NCBI RefSeq assembly: GCF_018437235.1
Contig: NZ_JAAMFJ010000002.1
Coordinates: 290,037 to 354,036 of the forward strand
From: Fructobacillus papyrifericola
Lineage (GTDB): Bacteria; Bacillota; Bacilli; Lactobacillales; Lactobacillaceae
Direction: 5' to 3'
DNA length: 64,000 nt
Within the stretch, counting starts at the first letter, position 1. Every line of letters begins with the position of its first letter. Of this stretch, positions 54,053-64,000 are shown in pieces. Both the position numbers and the translations under genes were made by a program. Below the pieces are notes generated by a model that made no database searches, had not been told where the DNA came from, and was given only the letters and a program-made list of their open reading frames with translations.

Positions 54053-55447
54053 ATGTCTGAAGAACTCAGTTCAAAAAAACTATGGGACAAAATCAGTTTT
54101 TCACTCTTCCAAGACCTTGGTGCAATCAGCTTTGCTTCCTTCGTTGATCCACTAACACCAGTTGGAATTGAAAACAATCGTTTCATTATTCAAGTTCCAG
54201 GCGAATTCGCCGACAAAATAATCAATCAGTGGAATAACGAAATTTCCATGAAGTTTGTTGAATACGCCAACAACGAAACCGGTGAATTCATTCGTCCAGA
54301 ATTTCAAAAGACCGCTGCAAACCATACTTCAGAAAGCGAACAGGCAAATCCAACCCTTTCAAGCCAAACAGCCCCTCTCGAAAGTGAACAACACATTCCC
54401 TTTTCCCAAGACGCTGGTTTGAATCCGGACTTCACCTTTGACCATTTCGTTATCGGATCTGGTAACGAAAACGCCCGGGCCATTGCCCAAGCCGTTGCCG
54501 AAGGTCCTGGAAAAGTCTACAACCCCTACCTCATTTATGGTGGTGTTGGACTTGGTAAGACCCACTTAATGCAGGCCATTGGAAACAAGTATGCCAAGGA
54601 CAATCCAAACGCTCGAATCAAGTACGCGACTGCCGAAGATTTCCTAAACGACTTTACCAATTCCCTGCGTAAGGGTGGCGATACCAACGCGACCGCCCTC
54701 TTTAAAAAGACCTATCGGTCGCTGGACATGCTTCTAGTCGACGATATTCAGTTCTGGGCCGGTAAGCCACAGGTTCAAGAAGAGTTCTTCAACACCTTTA
54801 ACGCTCTGACCAAGGCCAATAAGCAAATTGTCATGACCTCGGACCGCTATCCAAACGACATTCCTGATTTGCAGGACCGGTTGAAGTCCCGCTTCGAACA
54901 AGGGATTACCTCGGATATTCAAAAACCCGATGTCCAAACCCGTGTGGCCATTTTGCGAAACCTGCAGGATCAAAACGACCTGGACATTCCAAACGATGTG
55001 CTTCAATTAATCGGTGAATCGGTTGATGACAACGTTCGTACCTTGGAAGGTGCCTTCCACAAGTTCGAAGCGAAAATCCGCTACATGAACAAGCCGGCAA
55101 CCATTGAAACGGCCAAGACCATCTTGGATGAAATCAACGCCAACAAAAAGACGGTGGTCACGGTCGATCGCATCCAACAAGTCGTCGCGGCTTACTACAT
55201 GCAAACCGTTGACGACATGAAATCCAGTCGTCGTCAATCCGATTTGGTCATGGCTCGACACGTTGCCATTTACCTAACGCGAACGATGACCGACATGTCC
55301 CTGCCGCAAATTGGGCATGCCTTCGGCGATCGTGATCACTCCTCCATTTCCCACGCCTTTACCAAGATCGAAGAACAGGTCGAAAAGGAAGCCCGGATGA
55401 AGGAAATGATTCAGGCTCTGGCCGAAGACATCAGAAACGGCCAATAG
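54053..55447 (+). CDS. dnaA: Replication initiator DnaA
   Basis: 464-aa initiator. Domain I (residues 1-75), a linker (about 76-115), the AAA+ domain with Walker A YGGVGLGKTHL and Walker B LLVDDIQF, and the C-terminal DNA-binding domain with GDRDHSSISHAFTKIEEQ, the DnaA-box-reading signature. ATG 54053 has TTGGAG upstream. Confidence 0.98.
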   Translation: MSEELSSKKLWDKISFSLFQDLGAISFASFVDPLTPVGIENNRFIIQVPGEFADKIINQWNNEISMKFVEYANNETGEFIRPEFQKTAANHTSESEQANPTLSSQTAPLESEQHIPFSQDAGLNPDFTFDHFVIGSGNENARAIAQAVAEGPGKVYNPYLIYGGVGLGKTHLMQAIGNKYAKDNPNARIKYATAEDFLNDFTNSLRKGGDTNATALFKKTYRSLDMLLVDDIQFWAGKPQVQEEFFNTFNALTKANKQIVMTSDRYPNDIPDLQDRLKSRFEQGITSDIQKPDVQTRVAILRNLQDQNDLDIPNDVLQLIGESVDDNVRTLEGAFHKFEAKIRYMNKPATIETAKTILDEINANKKTVVTVDRIQQVVAAYYMQTVDDMKSSRRQSDLVMARHVAIYLTRTMTDMSLPQIGHAFGDRDHSSISHAFTKIEEQVEKEARMKEMIQALAEDIRNGQ

Positions 55448-55451
55448 GCCC

Positions 55452-55584
55452 TGTGGATAAGTCAGGAAATTAACGAGCAGTTATACACGGACTTTTCCAC
55501 AGGCAAAAGCCTGCTAGCTTCAGGATTTCGGGCTAATCCCCGGAATCCGCAGCCCTTATTACTATTACTAGTTATTTATTACTC
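55452..55584. promoter_or_regulatory. oriC: Origin region between dnaA and dnaN with unwinding element
   Basis: TGTGGATAA reversed (55452-55460), TTATACACG (55481-55489), TTTTCCACA (55493-55501) and a degenerate AATCCGCAG lead into CCC and then a triplet-repeated stretch TTATTACTATTACTAG (55556 on). On the other strand this reads TAG TAA TAG TAA TAA, the DnaA-trio element where strands first open in B. subtilis. Confidence 0.75.
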
Positions 55585-55628
55585 TATTTAGTTAACTATC
55601 GCACCTGCCACAAAGGAGGCCATGTGCT

Positions 55629-56762
55629 ATGAAATTTACGATTAATCGACAAGCTTTTATCAAAGCCTTAAACGATGTGTCACGAGCAATTTCATCAAAG
55701 ACGACGATTCCAATTTTGACGAATTTGAAACTCGACTTACAAGAGGATCAATTGGTCTTAACTGGATCCAACGCAGATATCTCCATTCAAATTACGTTGA
55801 CAGCAGAAGACACGACAAATGAATTGACGATTGAATCCACCGGTGGCATTACATTGCCAGCCACCTTCTTCATTAACATCGTCAAGCACTTACCTGCTGC
55901 CAACATGACTTTGTCCATTGAAGGCTTGCAAGCCTTGATTACGTCTGGTTCCGCCTCCTTTAAAATCAATGGTCAACCAAGCTCTGCCTACCCCAAGTTG
56001 CCTGAATTGACCGAGACCAAGTCCCTGAAACTGTCGGCTGCTCAATTGATTGAATTGATTGCCCAGACAAAAATTTCCGCTTCCACTCAGGAAAGTCGGC
56101 CAATTTTGACTGGTATTCATCTTTCCTTGTCAGGCAACCAAATCAAGGCTGTCACAACCGACTCCCACCGATTGTCACAACGAATCATCACCCTGGTTGG
56201 TGCTGAAAGCGTGGATGAGGCCTCCGTTATTATCCCGGCCAAGGCCTTTAACGAATTGCAGTCCCTTTTGGAAGGTCAAAACGTTGTGGAAGTCAAGCTT
56301 TCGGCCAACCAAGCCGTCTTTACCTTCGGGAACACGACTTTCTACTCCCGCCTGCTTGAAGGAAACTACCCTGAAACGGACCGCTTGATTCCATCAGAAG
56401 CAAACACTGAAATCGAAATCGATGCCGGTGTGCTTTCCGGTGCCATCGACCGTGCCTCTCTTCTTTCGCACGAATCACGGAACAACGTGGTTTTGTTGAC
56501 CATCAAGGATCAACAAGCAGAGCTGTCCGGTAATTCCCAGGAAGTTGGTCAAGTCAAGGAAGCCTTGTCAGCCGATAAGATTTCCGGCGATGACCTAGAA
56601 ATTTCCTTTAACCCGGACTATGTTCGCGATGCCCTGCGCGTTTTGCAGGGAAAGACGGTCGAATTGAAGTTCACAACGAACCTGCGGCCCTTCATCATTA
56701 TCCCTGAAGGCGAAACCGACAATAAGCAGTTGCAGCTGGTCACACCAGTCCGGACTTTCTAA
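55629..56762 (+). CDS. dnaN: DNA polymerase III beta clamp
   Basis: 377-aa sliding clamp made of three similar domains: MKFTINRQAFIKALNDVSRAISSKTTIPIL at the start, TDSHRLSQR in domain II and the ending LVTPVRTF. AAGGAGG lies 8 bases before the ATG. A terminator follows. Confidence 0.97.
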   Translation: MKFTINRQAFIKALNDVSRAISSKTTIPILTNLKLDLQEDQLVLTGSNADISIQITLTAEDTTNELTIESTGGITLPATFFINIVKHLPAANMTLSIEGLQALITSGSASFKINGQPSSAYPKLPELTETKSLKLSAAQLIELIAQTKISASTQESRPILTGIHLSLSGNQIKAVTTDSHRLSQRIITLVGAESVDEASVIIPAKAFNELQSLLEGQNVVEVKLSANQAVFTFGNTTFYSRLLEGNYPETDRLIPSEANTEIEIDAGVLSGAIDRASLLSHESRNNVVLLTIKDQQAELSGNSQEVGQVKEALSADKISGDDLEISFNPDYVRDALRVLQGKTVELKFTTNLRPFIIIPEGETDNKQLQLVTPVRTF

Positions 56763-56772
56763 GGTATTCCAT

Positions 56773-56799
56773 AAAAAGACCCCAAGGGGTCTTTTTTTT
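56773..56799 (+). terminator. Terminator of dnaN
   Basis: AAAAAGACCCC/GGGGTCTTTTTTT stem with an AA loop, which implies that yaaA onward has its own promoter. Confidence 0.85.
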
Positions 56800-56904
56800 C
56801 ATTTGTAAAGCAAAGAAGGAATTTTTGGTCAAAGAGGCAAAAGTCGCCAAAAATAACGAAAAGAGCTAAAAAAGCCTCTTAGGGGTAAATACTGGGAAGT
56901 ATGG

Positions 56905-56910
56905 TATAAT
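56905..56910 (+). promoter_or_regulatory. Promoter of yaaA-recF-gyrB-gyrA (-10)
   Basis: Extended -10 TGG-TATAAT; the -35 position is poor. Confidence 0.55.
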
Positions 56911-56945
56911 AACAGGGTAAGTCTGTAAGGAATTAGGGGAAGATT

Positions 56946-57326
56946 ATGGCCGAACGCTTGGCGATTACAACAGAGTACATCACCCTTCAACAATTATTGA
57001 AAATTGAGGACATCATCCCATCGGGTGGCCAGGCGAAAGCCTACCTCGCCGATGCCCTTGTCTTATTGAATGGTGAAAAAGAAAACCGCCGGGGCAAGAA
57101 GCTTTATCCCGGAGACCAGGTGGAAACGGCTGGCCAGGTTTTTGAAATCGTTGCTGAATCAGAAGACGAAGCAAGGAAGCGCGCCGAACAGGCAGCAATC
57201 CTTGCCCGCTTCCAAAAAGCGCAAAAGCCGGCTAAAAAGAGCAATCCCAAACCCGCACGGACGAAGAAGTCGGGGCAAGCAAAGACTTCGAAAAAGCGCC
57301 CAACAGGTCCTGCTTCGTGGAGCTAA
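56946..57326 (+). CDS. yaaA: S4-domain RNA-binding protein YaaA, with basic tail
   Basis: 126 aa. The S4 fold ([44 protein letters not shown]) is standard; after residue 75 there is a 50-residue K/P/A-rich basic tail that most YaaA proteins (about 70-75 aa) lack. Position between dnaN and recF is canonical. It overlaps recF by 10 bases. Confidence 0.92.
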   Translation: MAERLAITTEYITLQQLLKIEDIIPSGGQAKAYLADALVLLNGEKENRRGKKLYPGDQVETAGQVFEIVAESEDEARKRAEQAAILARFQKAQKPAKKSNPKPARTKKSGQAKTSKKRPTGPASWS

Positions 57327-58462
57327 AAGAGCTTTCGCTCAGTCACTTTCGCAATTACGACCAGGCTGACCTCCACTTTCAACCCGGCGTGAACGTCTTT
57401 TTAGGACAAAACGCCCAGGGTAAGACCAACTTGCTGGAGAGCATCTACGCCTTGGCCCTGGCCCGTTCCCACCGGACCAAGGTCGATAAGGACTTGGTGC
57501 AATGGGGAGAGGAACAGGCGCGAATTGCCGGCCTGGTTGAAAACCGCTTCGGTAAGCTGCCCCTCGCCCTTTCCTGGTCCAATAAGGGCAAGCAAGCTCG
57601 GGTTAACCACCTTGACCAACCCCGTTTATCGACCTACATTGGTCAGCTAAACGTCATTCTCTTCGCCCCGGAGGATTTGGACTTGGTCAAGGGGCCACCG
57701 GCCGTACGCCGGCGCTTCATTGACATCGAGTTTGGCCAGATGAACCGCACCTACCTGCAGTTATCGAGTCAGTACCGACAAGTGTTAAAGGATCGCAATG
57801 CCTACTTGAAGGCCTGGTCCTTTGGCGCTAAAAAAGACCAAGTCTTTTTGGACGTCTTGACCGAGCAGCTGATTGAACTAGCAGCCAAGTTAATGCTTCT
57901 AAAAAAGCGTTTTCTAAAAGAACTCGGCGAAGCCGCTGCGAAGGTTCATCTCGAAGTAGCCAACCAAAAGGAAGTGCTCGAGCTGCAGTATAAAACGGCG
58001 GTTTCGAGCACGGACTTGACCGACTTGGAGACGGTGAAGACAGCCTTGCAGCAGACTTTTTCAAAGCAGGCTGAGCGGGAAAAGAAACAGGGCACGACCC
58101 TGGTGGGCCCGCACCGAGACGACTTTGTCATATTGGTGAACGGCGTTGACGTTTCAAACTTTGGCTCCCAGGGGCAGCAACGAACTGCTGCTTTGGCCTT
58201 AAAACTTGGTGAAATCGATTTGATGCACCAAGAAACCGGCGAATACCCGGTCCTATTATTAGACGATGTCTTATCGGAGCTGGATGCTTCCAGGCAAACC
58301 CACCTACTGATGACCATTGAAAACAAAGTACAGACCTTTATTACCGCTCCCTCGCTTTCCGAGGTCGCTCGGTCGTTGATCAAAGAACCGAAAGTCTTTT
58401 TGGTCAAGGACGGAACGATTGAAGAGGAAGGACAAAAGGAGCAAGAGGAGAATCATGGCTGA
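57317..58462 (+). CDS. recF: Recombination protein RecF
   Basis: 381-aa SMC-like ATPase for gap repair: Walker [21 protein letters not shown] and the signature [17 protein letters not shown], then [11 protein letters not shown]. Starts at GTG 57317 ([14 protein letters not shown]), inside the yaaA end. It overlaps gyrB by 8 bases. Confidence 0.95.
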   Translation: MELKELSLSHFRNYDQADLHFQPGVNVFLGQNAQGKTNLLESIYALALARSHRTKVDKDLVQWGEEQARIAGLVENRFGKLPLALSWSNKGKQARVNHLDQPRLSTYIGQLNVILFAPEDLDLVKGPPAVRRRFIDIEFGQMNRTYLQLSSQYRQVLKDRNAYLKAWSFGAKKDQVFLDVLTEQLIELAAKLMLLKKRFLKELGEAAAKVHLEVANQKEVLELQYKTAVSSTDLTDLETVKTALQQTFSKQAEREKKQGTTLVGPHRDDFVILVNGVDVSNFGSQGQQRTAALALKLGEIDLMHQETGEYPVLLLDDVLSELDASRQTHLLMTIENKVQTFITAPSLSEVARSLIKEPKVFLVKDGTIEEEGQKEQEENHG

Positions 58463-60449
58463 AGAAGAAAACAAAGCAATCGAAGCCGTTTCGGCTGAAG
58501 AGATCGAAAACGCTAGTAAGATGACAACCGACGCGGACGCCTATAACGCCGATCAGATTCAGGTCCTGGAAGGATTGGAAGCCGTTCGGAAGCGTCCGGG
58601 TATGTACATTGGAACAACCACTGCCCAGGGACTGCACCACTTGGTTTGGGAAATTGTCGATAACGGAATCGATGAAGCCCTGGCTGGCTTTGCCTCCCAC
58701 ATCACGGTGACAATCGAAAAGGATAACTCCATCACGGTAACCGATGATGGCCGTGGAATCCCGGTTGATATCCAAACAAAGACTGGTAAGCCCGCCCTTG
58801 AAACGGTCTTTACCATTTTGCACGCCGGTGGAAAGTTCGGCGGTGGCGGTTACAAAGTCTCTGGTGGTTTGCACGGTGTTGGTGCCTCGGTTGTTAACGC
58901 CCTGTCAACGGCACTGGACGTGCAAGTTGTCCGTGATGGCCAACTCTACTACATGGACTTTGAAACGGGCCGGGTGAAGACACCCATGACCAAAAAGTCT
59001 GGTGATCTGCCAGTCGAACGAGGAACCATCGTTCACTTTAAGCCAGATCCAGATATCTTCCAGGAAACGACGGTCTACAATTACCAGACCCTCCTTTCCC
59101 GTGTTCGCGAATTGGCCTTCTTGAACAAGGGCCTGCGCATTTCGATTACGGACAAGCGGCCGGATGAACCACTGTCTGAGTCCTTCCACTTCGAAGGTGG
59201 AATCAAGGAATACGTTTCCTACTTGGACGAAGGCAAGGAAGTCCTCTTCGACCAACCGGTCTATGTGGAAGGCGAAGAAAACGGCATCGTCGTAGAAGTT
59301 GCCCTCCAATACACCACCGAAGTCAAAGAAAACCTGAAGACTTTTACAAACAACATCAACACCTATGAAGGTGGAACGCACGAAACTGGCTTTAAGACGG
59401 CTTTGACCCGTGTCATTAACGACTATGCCCGCAAGAAGGGCATGATCAAGGAAAACGGGGATTCACTGACCGGAGAAGACGTCCGTGAAGGCATGACGGC
59501 CATTGTGTCGATCAAGCACCCGGACCCCCAGTTCGAAGGACAGACCAAGACGAAGTTGGGAAATTCCGATGCTCGTCAGGCCGTTGATCGAATGTTCTCT
59601 GAAACCTTCGCCCGCTTTATGCTGGAAAACCCAACGGTTGCCAAGCAAATCGTTGAAAAGGGGTCCCTTGCGCAAAAGGCTCGCCTGTCTGCCAAGCGTG
59701 CCCGTGAAATGACCCGTAAGCAATCCGGCTTGGAAATTTCCAATTTGCCAGGAAAGTTGGCCGACAACACGTCCAAGGAACCCGAGATTTCTGAATTGTT
59801 CATTGTCGAGGGTGATTCGGCCGGTGGTTCTGCCAAGCAGGGCCGTAACCGCCTGACCCAAGCCATCTTGCCTATCCGTGGAAAGATTTTGAACGTTGGA
59901 AAGGCTTCCTTAGACCGTGTCTTGGCCAACGAGGAAATCCGTTCCCTCTTTACGGCCCTTGGTGCCGGCTTTGGTAAGGACTTTGACGTTTCAAAGGCTA
60001 ACTACCACAAAATCATCATCATGACCGATGCCGATGTCGACGGTGCCCACATTCGTACACTGTTACTGACGCTCTTTTACCGCTACATGCGGCCAATGGT
60101 TGACGCAGGCTACATCTACATTGCCCAGCCACCCCTTTATGGTGTGTCCCTTGGAAATTCCAAGAACATGACCTACCTGGATTCTGACGAAGAACTAAAC
60201 GATTACTTGGCGCAGTTACCATCAAACGCCAAGCCAAAGGTTCAGCGTTACAAGGGTCTTGGTGAAATGGATTACGATCAGCTGGCCGACACGACCATGG
60301 ATCCCGCAAACCGTCGTTTGCTCCGAGTGGATCCGGCCGATGCCGAAGAGGCTGATTCCGTCATCGACATGCTGATGGGTGGCGATGTGCCACCTCGTCG
60401 TCAGTTTATCGAGGACAACGCGGTCTACGTCCAAGACCTTGATATTTAA
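58455..60449 (+). CDS. gyrB: DNA gyrase subunit B
   Basis: 664-aa ATPase subunit of gyrase. [20 protein letters not shown] and [15 protein letters not shown] are the ATP site; [14 protein letters not shown] and [11 protein letters not shown] the TOPRIM metal site. ATG 58455 has AGGAG; the longer frame lacks a ribosome site. An acidic stretch of about 30 residues precedes the ATPase fold. Confidence 0.97.
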   Translation: MAEEENKAIEAVSAEEIENASKMTTDADAYNADQIQVLEGLEAVRKRPGMYIGTTTAQGLHHLVWEIVDNGIDEALAGFASHITVTIEKDNSITVTDDGRGIPVDIQTKTGKPALETVFTILHAGGKFGGGGYKVSGGLHGVGASVVNALSTALDVQVVRDGQLYYMDFETGRVKTPMTKKSGDLPVERGTIVHFKPDPDIFQETTVYNYQTLLSRVRELAFLNKGLRISITDKRPDEPLSESFHFEGGIKEYVSYLDEGKEVLFDQPVYVEGEENGIVVEVALQYTTEVKENLKTFTNNINTYEGGTHETGFKTALTRVINDYARKKGMIKENGDSLTGEDVREGMTAIVSIKHPDPQFEGQTKTKLGNSDARQAVDRMFSETFARFMLENPTVAKQIVEKGSLAQKARLSAKRAREMTRKQSGLEISNLPGKLADNTSKEPEISELFIVEGDSAGGSAKQGRNRLTQAILPIRGKILNVGKASLDRVLANEEIRSLFTALGAGFGKDFDVSKANYHKIIIMTDADVDGAHIRTLLLTLFYRYMRPMVDAGYIYIAQPPLYGVSLGNSKNMTYLDSDEELNDYLAQLPSNAKPKVQRYKGLGEMDYDQLADTTMDPANRRLLRVDPADAEEADSVIDMLMGGDVPPRRQFIEDNAVYVQDLDI

Positions 60450-60474
60450 GCTACTGCTTGATTCGGAGTAAGAA

Positions 60475-62955
60475 ATGCCAGAAGAACAAGATAGTCGTAT
60501 TAAAAACACCCACCTATCGGAGCAGATGAAGACGTCCTTTTTGTCTTACGCGATGTCTGTTATCGTTGCCCGTGCCCTGCCCGACGTCCGTGATGGATTG
60601 AAGCCCGTGCACCGTCGAATTCTCTATTCGATGATTGAACAGGGAAACACGCCCGATAAGCCACATAAAAAGTCCGCCCGTATCGTTGGTGACGTCATGG
60701 GTAAGTATCACCCCCACGGTGACTCTGCCATCTATGAGTCAATGGTTCGCATGGCCCAGGACTTTTCCTACCGCTACATGCTGGCCGATGGCCACGGAAA
60801 CTTTGGTTCGGTTGACGGTGATTCCGCTGCCGCCATGCGTTATACCGAGGCCCGTTTGTCAAAAGTCGCCATGGAAATGGTCCGTGACCTGAACAAGGAC
60901 ACGGTCGACTTTGTACCAAACTACGATGGTGAAGAGCGGGAACCAGAAGTCCTGCCAGCCCGCATCCCAAACCTTTTGGTTAACGGGGCGACGGGAATCG
61001 CCGTTGGAATGACCACCAACATTCCGACCCACAACTTGGGTGAAGTCATTTCGGCTTTGCACATTTTGATGAATAATCCGGAGGCGACAACGGCTGACTT
61101 GATGGAAGCCTTGCCAGGACCGGATTTCCCAACTGGTGGAATCGTAATGGGTAAGGCCGGCATTCGGAAGGCCTACGAAACTGGTCGTGGAACCATCACC
61201 ATCCGTGCCAAAGTCGATATCGAACAGACCAAGACGGGTAAGGAACAGATCATTGTGACCGAACTTCCCTACGCCGTTAACAAGGCCCGTTTGATTGAGC
61301 GAATCTCGGAATTGGTACGTGACAAGAAGATTGACGGCATTACCGCCATTCGTGATGAATCCGACCGTGACGGGCTGCGCGTTTCAATCGACGTGCGCCG
61401 CGATGCCTCGGCTTCCGTTATTCTAAACAACCTGTGCAAGCAAACGCTTTTGCAGACTGGCTTCTCCTTCAACATGCTGGCCATCAGCCACGGGGCGCCA
61501 AAGACCCTTTCCTTAAAGGAAATCTTGGAAGCCTACTTGGATCACCAGCGTTCCGTTGTCCGTCGCCGAACGGCTTTCGATTTGAAGAAGGCCGAGGCCC
61601 GGGCACACATCTTAGAAGGATTGCGGATTGCCCTTGATCACATTGATGAGATCATTCACATCATTCGTTCTTCAAAGACTTCGGATGAGGCCAAGGGCCG
61701 CTTGATTGACGGTTACGACTTGTCAGACAAGCAGTCCCAGGCCATCTTGGACATGCGTCTGGTTCGTTTGACCGGTTTGGAACGCGACAAGATTGAAGAC
61801 GAATACCAAAAGTTGATTGCCTTGATTGCCGACTTGAAGGACATCTTGGCTCATCAAGAACGAATCGACCAAGTCATCTACGACGAATTGCTTGAAATCC
61901 AAAACCGCTTTGGTGATGAACGTCGCACCGAATTACAAGTCGGTGACGTGATGAGTATCGAAGACGAAGACTTGATTGAAGAAGAAGACGTCATCGTAAC
62001 GTTGACGAATAACGGTTACATCAAGCGTGTGGCGGCTTCCGAATTCAAGGCGCAAAACCGTGGTGGTCGTGGTGTTCAGGGAATGAACCTGAACGATGAA
62101 GACTTTGTTGCTCAATTGGCCAACTTGTCGACCCACGATTCCCTCTTCTTCTTTACGAATAAGGGGAAGGTTTACCGGATGAAGGGCTATGAAATCCCTG
62201 AATACGGTCGTTCGGCAAAGGGAATCCCTGTGATTAACTTGCTGAACTTCGATCAAGACGAAGCCATTCAAAGCTTGCTGACGGTCCACGGGAACCCTGC
62301 TGAAAGTCAGGATAACCTCTTCTTCGTTACCCGGAAGGGTGTCGTTAAGCGAACGAAGGTGCAGGACTTTGCAAACATTAGAACTTCCGGATTGAAGGCC
62401 TTGACCCTTCGCGAAGATGATGAAATCCTGAAGGTTCTTGAAACCGATGGTGACCAAAACATCATCATCGCCACGCACAATGGCTACTCCGTCACCTTTG
62501 CCGAAGAGGCCGTCCGTTTGATGGGCCGTGCCGCTGCTGGTGTCCGCGGAATTAACCTCCGCGAAGGCGATGAAGTCGTTGGTGCCGACATCTTGATGGA
62601 TAACCAAAACGTTCTGGTTATTACGGAAAAGGGTTACGGTAAGCAAACCGCCGCGAGCGAATACCCAGTTAAGGGTCGTGGTGGTAAGGGTATCAAGACC
62701 GCAACAATTACCGAAAAGAACGGTCCTTTGGCCGGCATGGTAACGGTTGATGGCGACGAAGACATCATGGTGACAACCAATCTCGGTGTCATGATTCGCT
62801 TTGCCATTGCCGACGTCTCCAATACGGGTCGTTCAACACAGGGTGTTCGTTTGATTCGTCTGGAAGACGGTTCGAAGGTGGCCACCTTTACAAAGTTGGA
62901 ACCAATGGAAGCAGATGAAAACGCTGCAGCCACTGATGATTCAACGGAAGAATAA
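60475..62955 (+). CDS. gyrA: DNA gyrase subunit A
   Basis: 826-aa DNA-breaking subunit. The active tyrosine is Y123 in [11 protein letters not shown]. The quinolone region [12 protein letters not shown] has S84 and E88, the susceptible form. The GyrA box, needed for DNA wrapping, is present as [10 protein letters not shown] near residue 535. CGGAG precedes the ATG. Confidence 0.97.
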   Translation: MPEEQDSRIKNTHLSEQMKTSFLSYAMSVIVARALPDVRDGLKPVHRRILYSMIEQGNTPDKPHKKSARIVGDVMGKYHPHGDSAIYESMVRMAQDFSYRYMLADGHGNFGSVDGDSAAAMRYTEARLSKVAMEMVRDLNKDTVDFVPNYDGEEREPEVLPARIPNLLVNGATGIAVGMTTNIPTHNLGEVISALHILMNNPEATTADLMEALPGPDFPTGGIVMGKAGIRKAYETGRGTITIRAKVDIEQTKTGKEQIIVTELPYAVNKARLIERISELVRDKKIDGITAIRDESDRDGLRVSIDVRRDASASVILNNLCKQTLLQTGFSFNMLAISHGAPKTLSLKEILEAYLDHQRSVVRRRTAFDLKKAEARAHILEGLRIALDHIDEIIHIIRSSKTSDEAKGRLIDGYDLSDKQSQAILDMRLVRLTGLERDKIEDEYQKLIALIADLKDILAHQERIDQVIYDELLEIQNRFGDERRTELQVGDVMSIEDEDLIEEEDVIVTLTNNGYIKRVAASEFKAQNRGGRGVQGMNLNDEDFVAQLANLSTHDSLFFFTNKGKVYRMKGYEIPEYGRSAKGIPVINLLNFDQDEAIQSLLTVHGNPAESQDNLFFVTRKGVVKRTKVQDFANIRTSGLKALTLREDDEILKVLETDGDQNIIIATHNGYSVTFAEEAVRLMGRAAAGVRGINLREGDEVVGADILMDNQNVLVITEKGYGKQTAASEYPVKGRGGKGIKTATITEKNGPLAGMVTVDGDEDIMVTTNLGVMIRFAIADVSNTGRSTQGVRLIRLEDGSKVATFTKLEPMEADENAAATDDSTEE

Positions 62956-62971
62956 GTAATTGATTCAAATG

Positions 62972-63007
62972 AAAAAGTCGTTGGGACATTGTCCCAACGA
63001 CTTTTTT
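62972..63007. terminator. Bidirectional terminator, gyrA/LytTR
   Basis: AAAAAGTCGTTGGGACA and TGTCCCAACGACTTTTTT arms between converging genes; overlaps the LytTR stop. Confidence 0.9.
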
Positions 63008-63752
63008 AGTTCAAACGAATTGGTTCCGTTAGCGCCCGTTTCGCATTTGGCCAGCGCAAAGCGTTCCGGAGGCTGCCGGCATAGTGCCTTGATACGGGTA
63101 CTTGGTGACCCGTTACCATGGTTAGGCTTCGCTCCCCTGGTTCGTAGCTATTCAGGTAGGCAATGTTGATAATGTAGGAGGCGTGAACACGGTATAGGTT
63201 GCTGTGTCGTTCGGCCAGTTCCTTCATGGACGTGCGAATGCGACGCTGTCGATCGATTTCGTGAACAAAAATGTGGTGGCTGCCACTATCCGTGGAAAAA
63301 TAAACGATACGGGTTAAATCAAATAGGCGACTGGTTCGACCATCGGGCAAGCGGATGGGTTCTGGACGCAAATCTAAAATGCGTTTCAAATTCAGATTGG
63401 CCTTTGAAACCGCCCGAATTAGTCGGTCAAAAAAGCTCGCGCTATACTCTTGCTTGATAATAAAGTCGAGTAGGCCAACCTGTGCTTCAAAACAGCGGGT
63501 GGCCATACTGGCATCTTCAGACATCATAATGAGTTGTGCATCTGGGTCATGTTGGCGAATCAACTGGGCAGTCTGCAAACCAGCCGTTGCAAAACCACGA
63601 ACGGTAGAATCTAATAGAACGACTTGTCCTTTTTTAACACGACCAAGGGCGTGCAGAAGAGCGGATGGGGTTTCAAAGAAAACGGGATTAACCAGAACTT
63701 TTTTTAGATAGCGACGAGCAATGCCACTATCTGTTAGAACGTAACATGGCAT
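63006..63752 (-). CDS. Orphan LytTR-family response regulator
   Basis: 248-aa regulator. The first half is receiver-like (VVLLDSTVRG with D48 as possible phospho-acceptor, IIKQEYSASFF with the conserved Lys) but has only one acidic residue (D8) where two are usual. The second half is a LytTR DNA-binding domain (RIVYFSTDSGSHHIFVHE, RTSMKELAERHSNLYRVHASYIINIAYL). ATG 63752 has GGAG 8 bases upstream. No kinase gene adjoins it, unlike AgrA- or ComE-type systems. Confidence 0.87.
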   Translation of the reverse strand: MPCYVLTDSGIARRYLKKVLVNPVFFETPSALLHALGRVKKGQVVLLDSTVRGFATAGLQTAQLIRQHDPDAQLIMMSEDASMATRCFEAQVGLLDFIIKQEYSASFFDRLIRAVSKANLNLKRILDLRPEPIRLPDGRTSRLFDLTRIVYFSTDSGSHHIFVHEIDRQRRIRTSMKELAERHSNLYRVHASYIINIAYLNSYEPGERSLTMVTGHQVPVSRHYAGSLRNALRWPNAKRALTEPIRLN

Positions 63753-64000
63753 AATGGGCACTCCTTTCGAACGGATTAAACTAAGTCCATTATACGAAGA
63801 AAAGTGGTTAAAGAGGAAATTTTATTTAAAAAAATAAATATTTTTATTATTATCTGAAATATATTAAATAAAAATCGTAAAAAAGTATAGTAAAGTCATC
63901 GCGAGCAGATGTAATTCAAAAGTCTCAGAAAAAAAGCAAAAAAACCATTGACCAACCCCCAAGCAGCCGGTATACTAATTATTGTTCCTTGCGAGGGACT
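63753..64000. other. A/T-rich intergenic region at the right edge
   Basis: No coding frame seen. It is rich in A and T with runs such as TTTATTTAAAAAAATAAATATTT in parts, and ends with a strong promoter facing right. Confidence 0.7.
63948..63976 (+). promoter_or_regulatory. Strong promoter leading out of the window
   Basis: -35 TTGACC (63948-63953), 17-base spacer and -10 TATACT (63971-63976). rpsF-ssb-rpsR follows gyrA in many relatives, so that operon is a reasonable guess for what it drives. Confidence 0.7.

Overview
The window is a chromosomal segment of a low- to moderate-GC Gram-positive bacterium. The protein families, strong AGGAGG-type ribosome sites, T-box, lysine riboswitch, Bce-type peptide resistance module and Trp transporter point to a lactic acid bacterium, most likely the Leuconostoc/Fructobacillus/Weissella group. 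The genus is an inference from gene style and I could not test it. The window spans the replication origin: rpmH-rnpA-yidC read leftward and dnaA-dnaN-yaaA-recF-gyrB-gyrA read rightward from about 53.6 to 54.0 kb. Most genes left of the origin lie on the minus strand, which is the leading strand there.

Layout. 0-7 kb: the 5' part of rpoB with a structured leader, a TauE-type exporter and a BceRS-BceAB peptide sensing/detoxification module. 7-12 kb: lysP under a lysine riboswitch, a degenerate PAP2-like membrane protein, trpS, a PanE-like reductase and tRNA-Glu. 12-22.5 kb: a LysM cell-wall protein, the complete atpBEFHAGDC operon, a uracil permease, gpmA and a cold-shock gene with a long leader. 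22.5-31.6 kb: a multidrug MFS pump coupled to a DUF4811 protein, coaA-helD, a DMT exporter, pgk, an XRE regulator and a possible ADP-ribosyltransferase-like/small-protein pair broken by a frameshift. 31.8-40.3 kb: tRNA-Gln and tRNA-Tyr, pepO, a second MFS pump, an alpha-carbonic anhydrase, hemolysin III, a HesB-like protein, a DegV protein, an Rrf2-FluC-FluC operon and a divergent nitroreductase. 40.3-45.4 kb: a tryptophan ABC transporter (trpXYZ) behind a leader-peptide attenuator, an HTH protein and an ABC exporter pair. 45.5-50.3 kb: an apparently independent small RNA gene, tyrS with a T-box leader, a large FAD/NAD(P)-binding protein with a switch-like leader, a frameshifted esterase and two parS-type sites. 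50.3-64 kb: an MscL-like channel with a 56-aa membrane protein, a CorA-type channel, the origin genes and an orphan LytTR regulator.

The window is rich in RNA-level control: a lysine riboswitch (lysP), a Tyr T-box (tyrS), a ribosome-stalling attenuator with tandem Trp codons (trpXYZ), an rpoB leader terminator, a possible new leader switch before the FAD gene, a cold-shock leader and a free-standing small RNA. The three most interesting items are the Trp attenuator, whose mutually exclusive stems can all be read from the sequence; the small RNA at 45.5 kb, which carries two CUUCUCUC motifs that could pair with Shine-Dalgarno sequences including that of trpX; and the frameshifted ART-like gene with its 53-aa partner. 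All calls come from reading the sequence; no database search was run.
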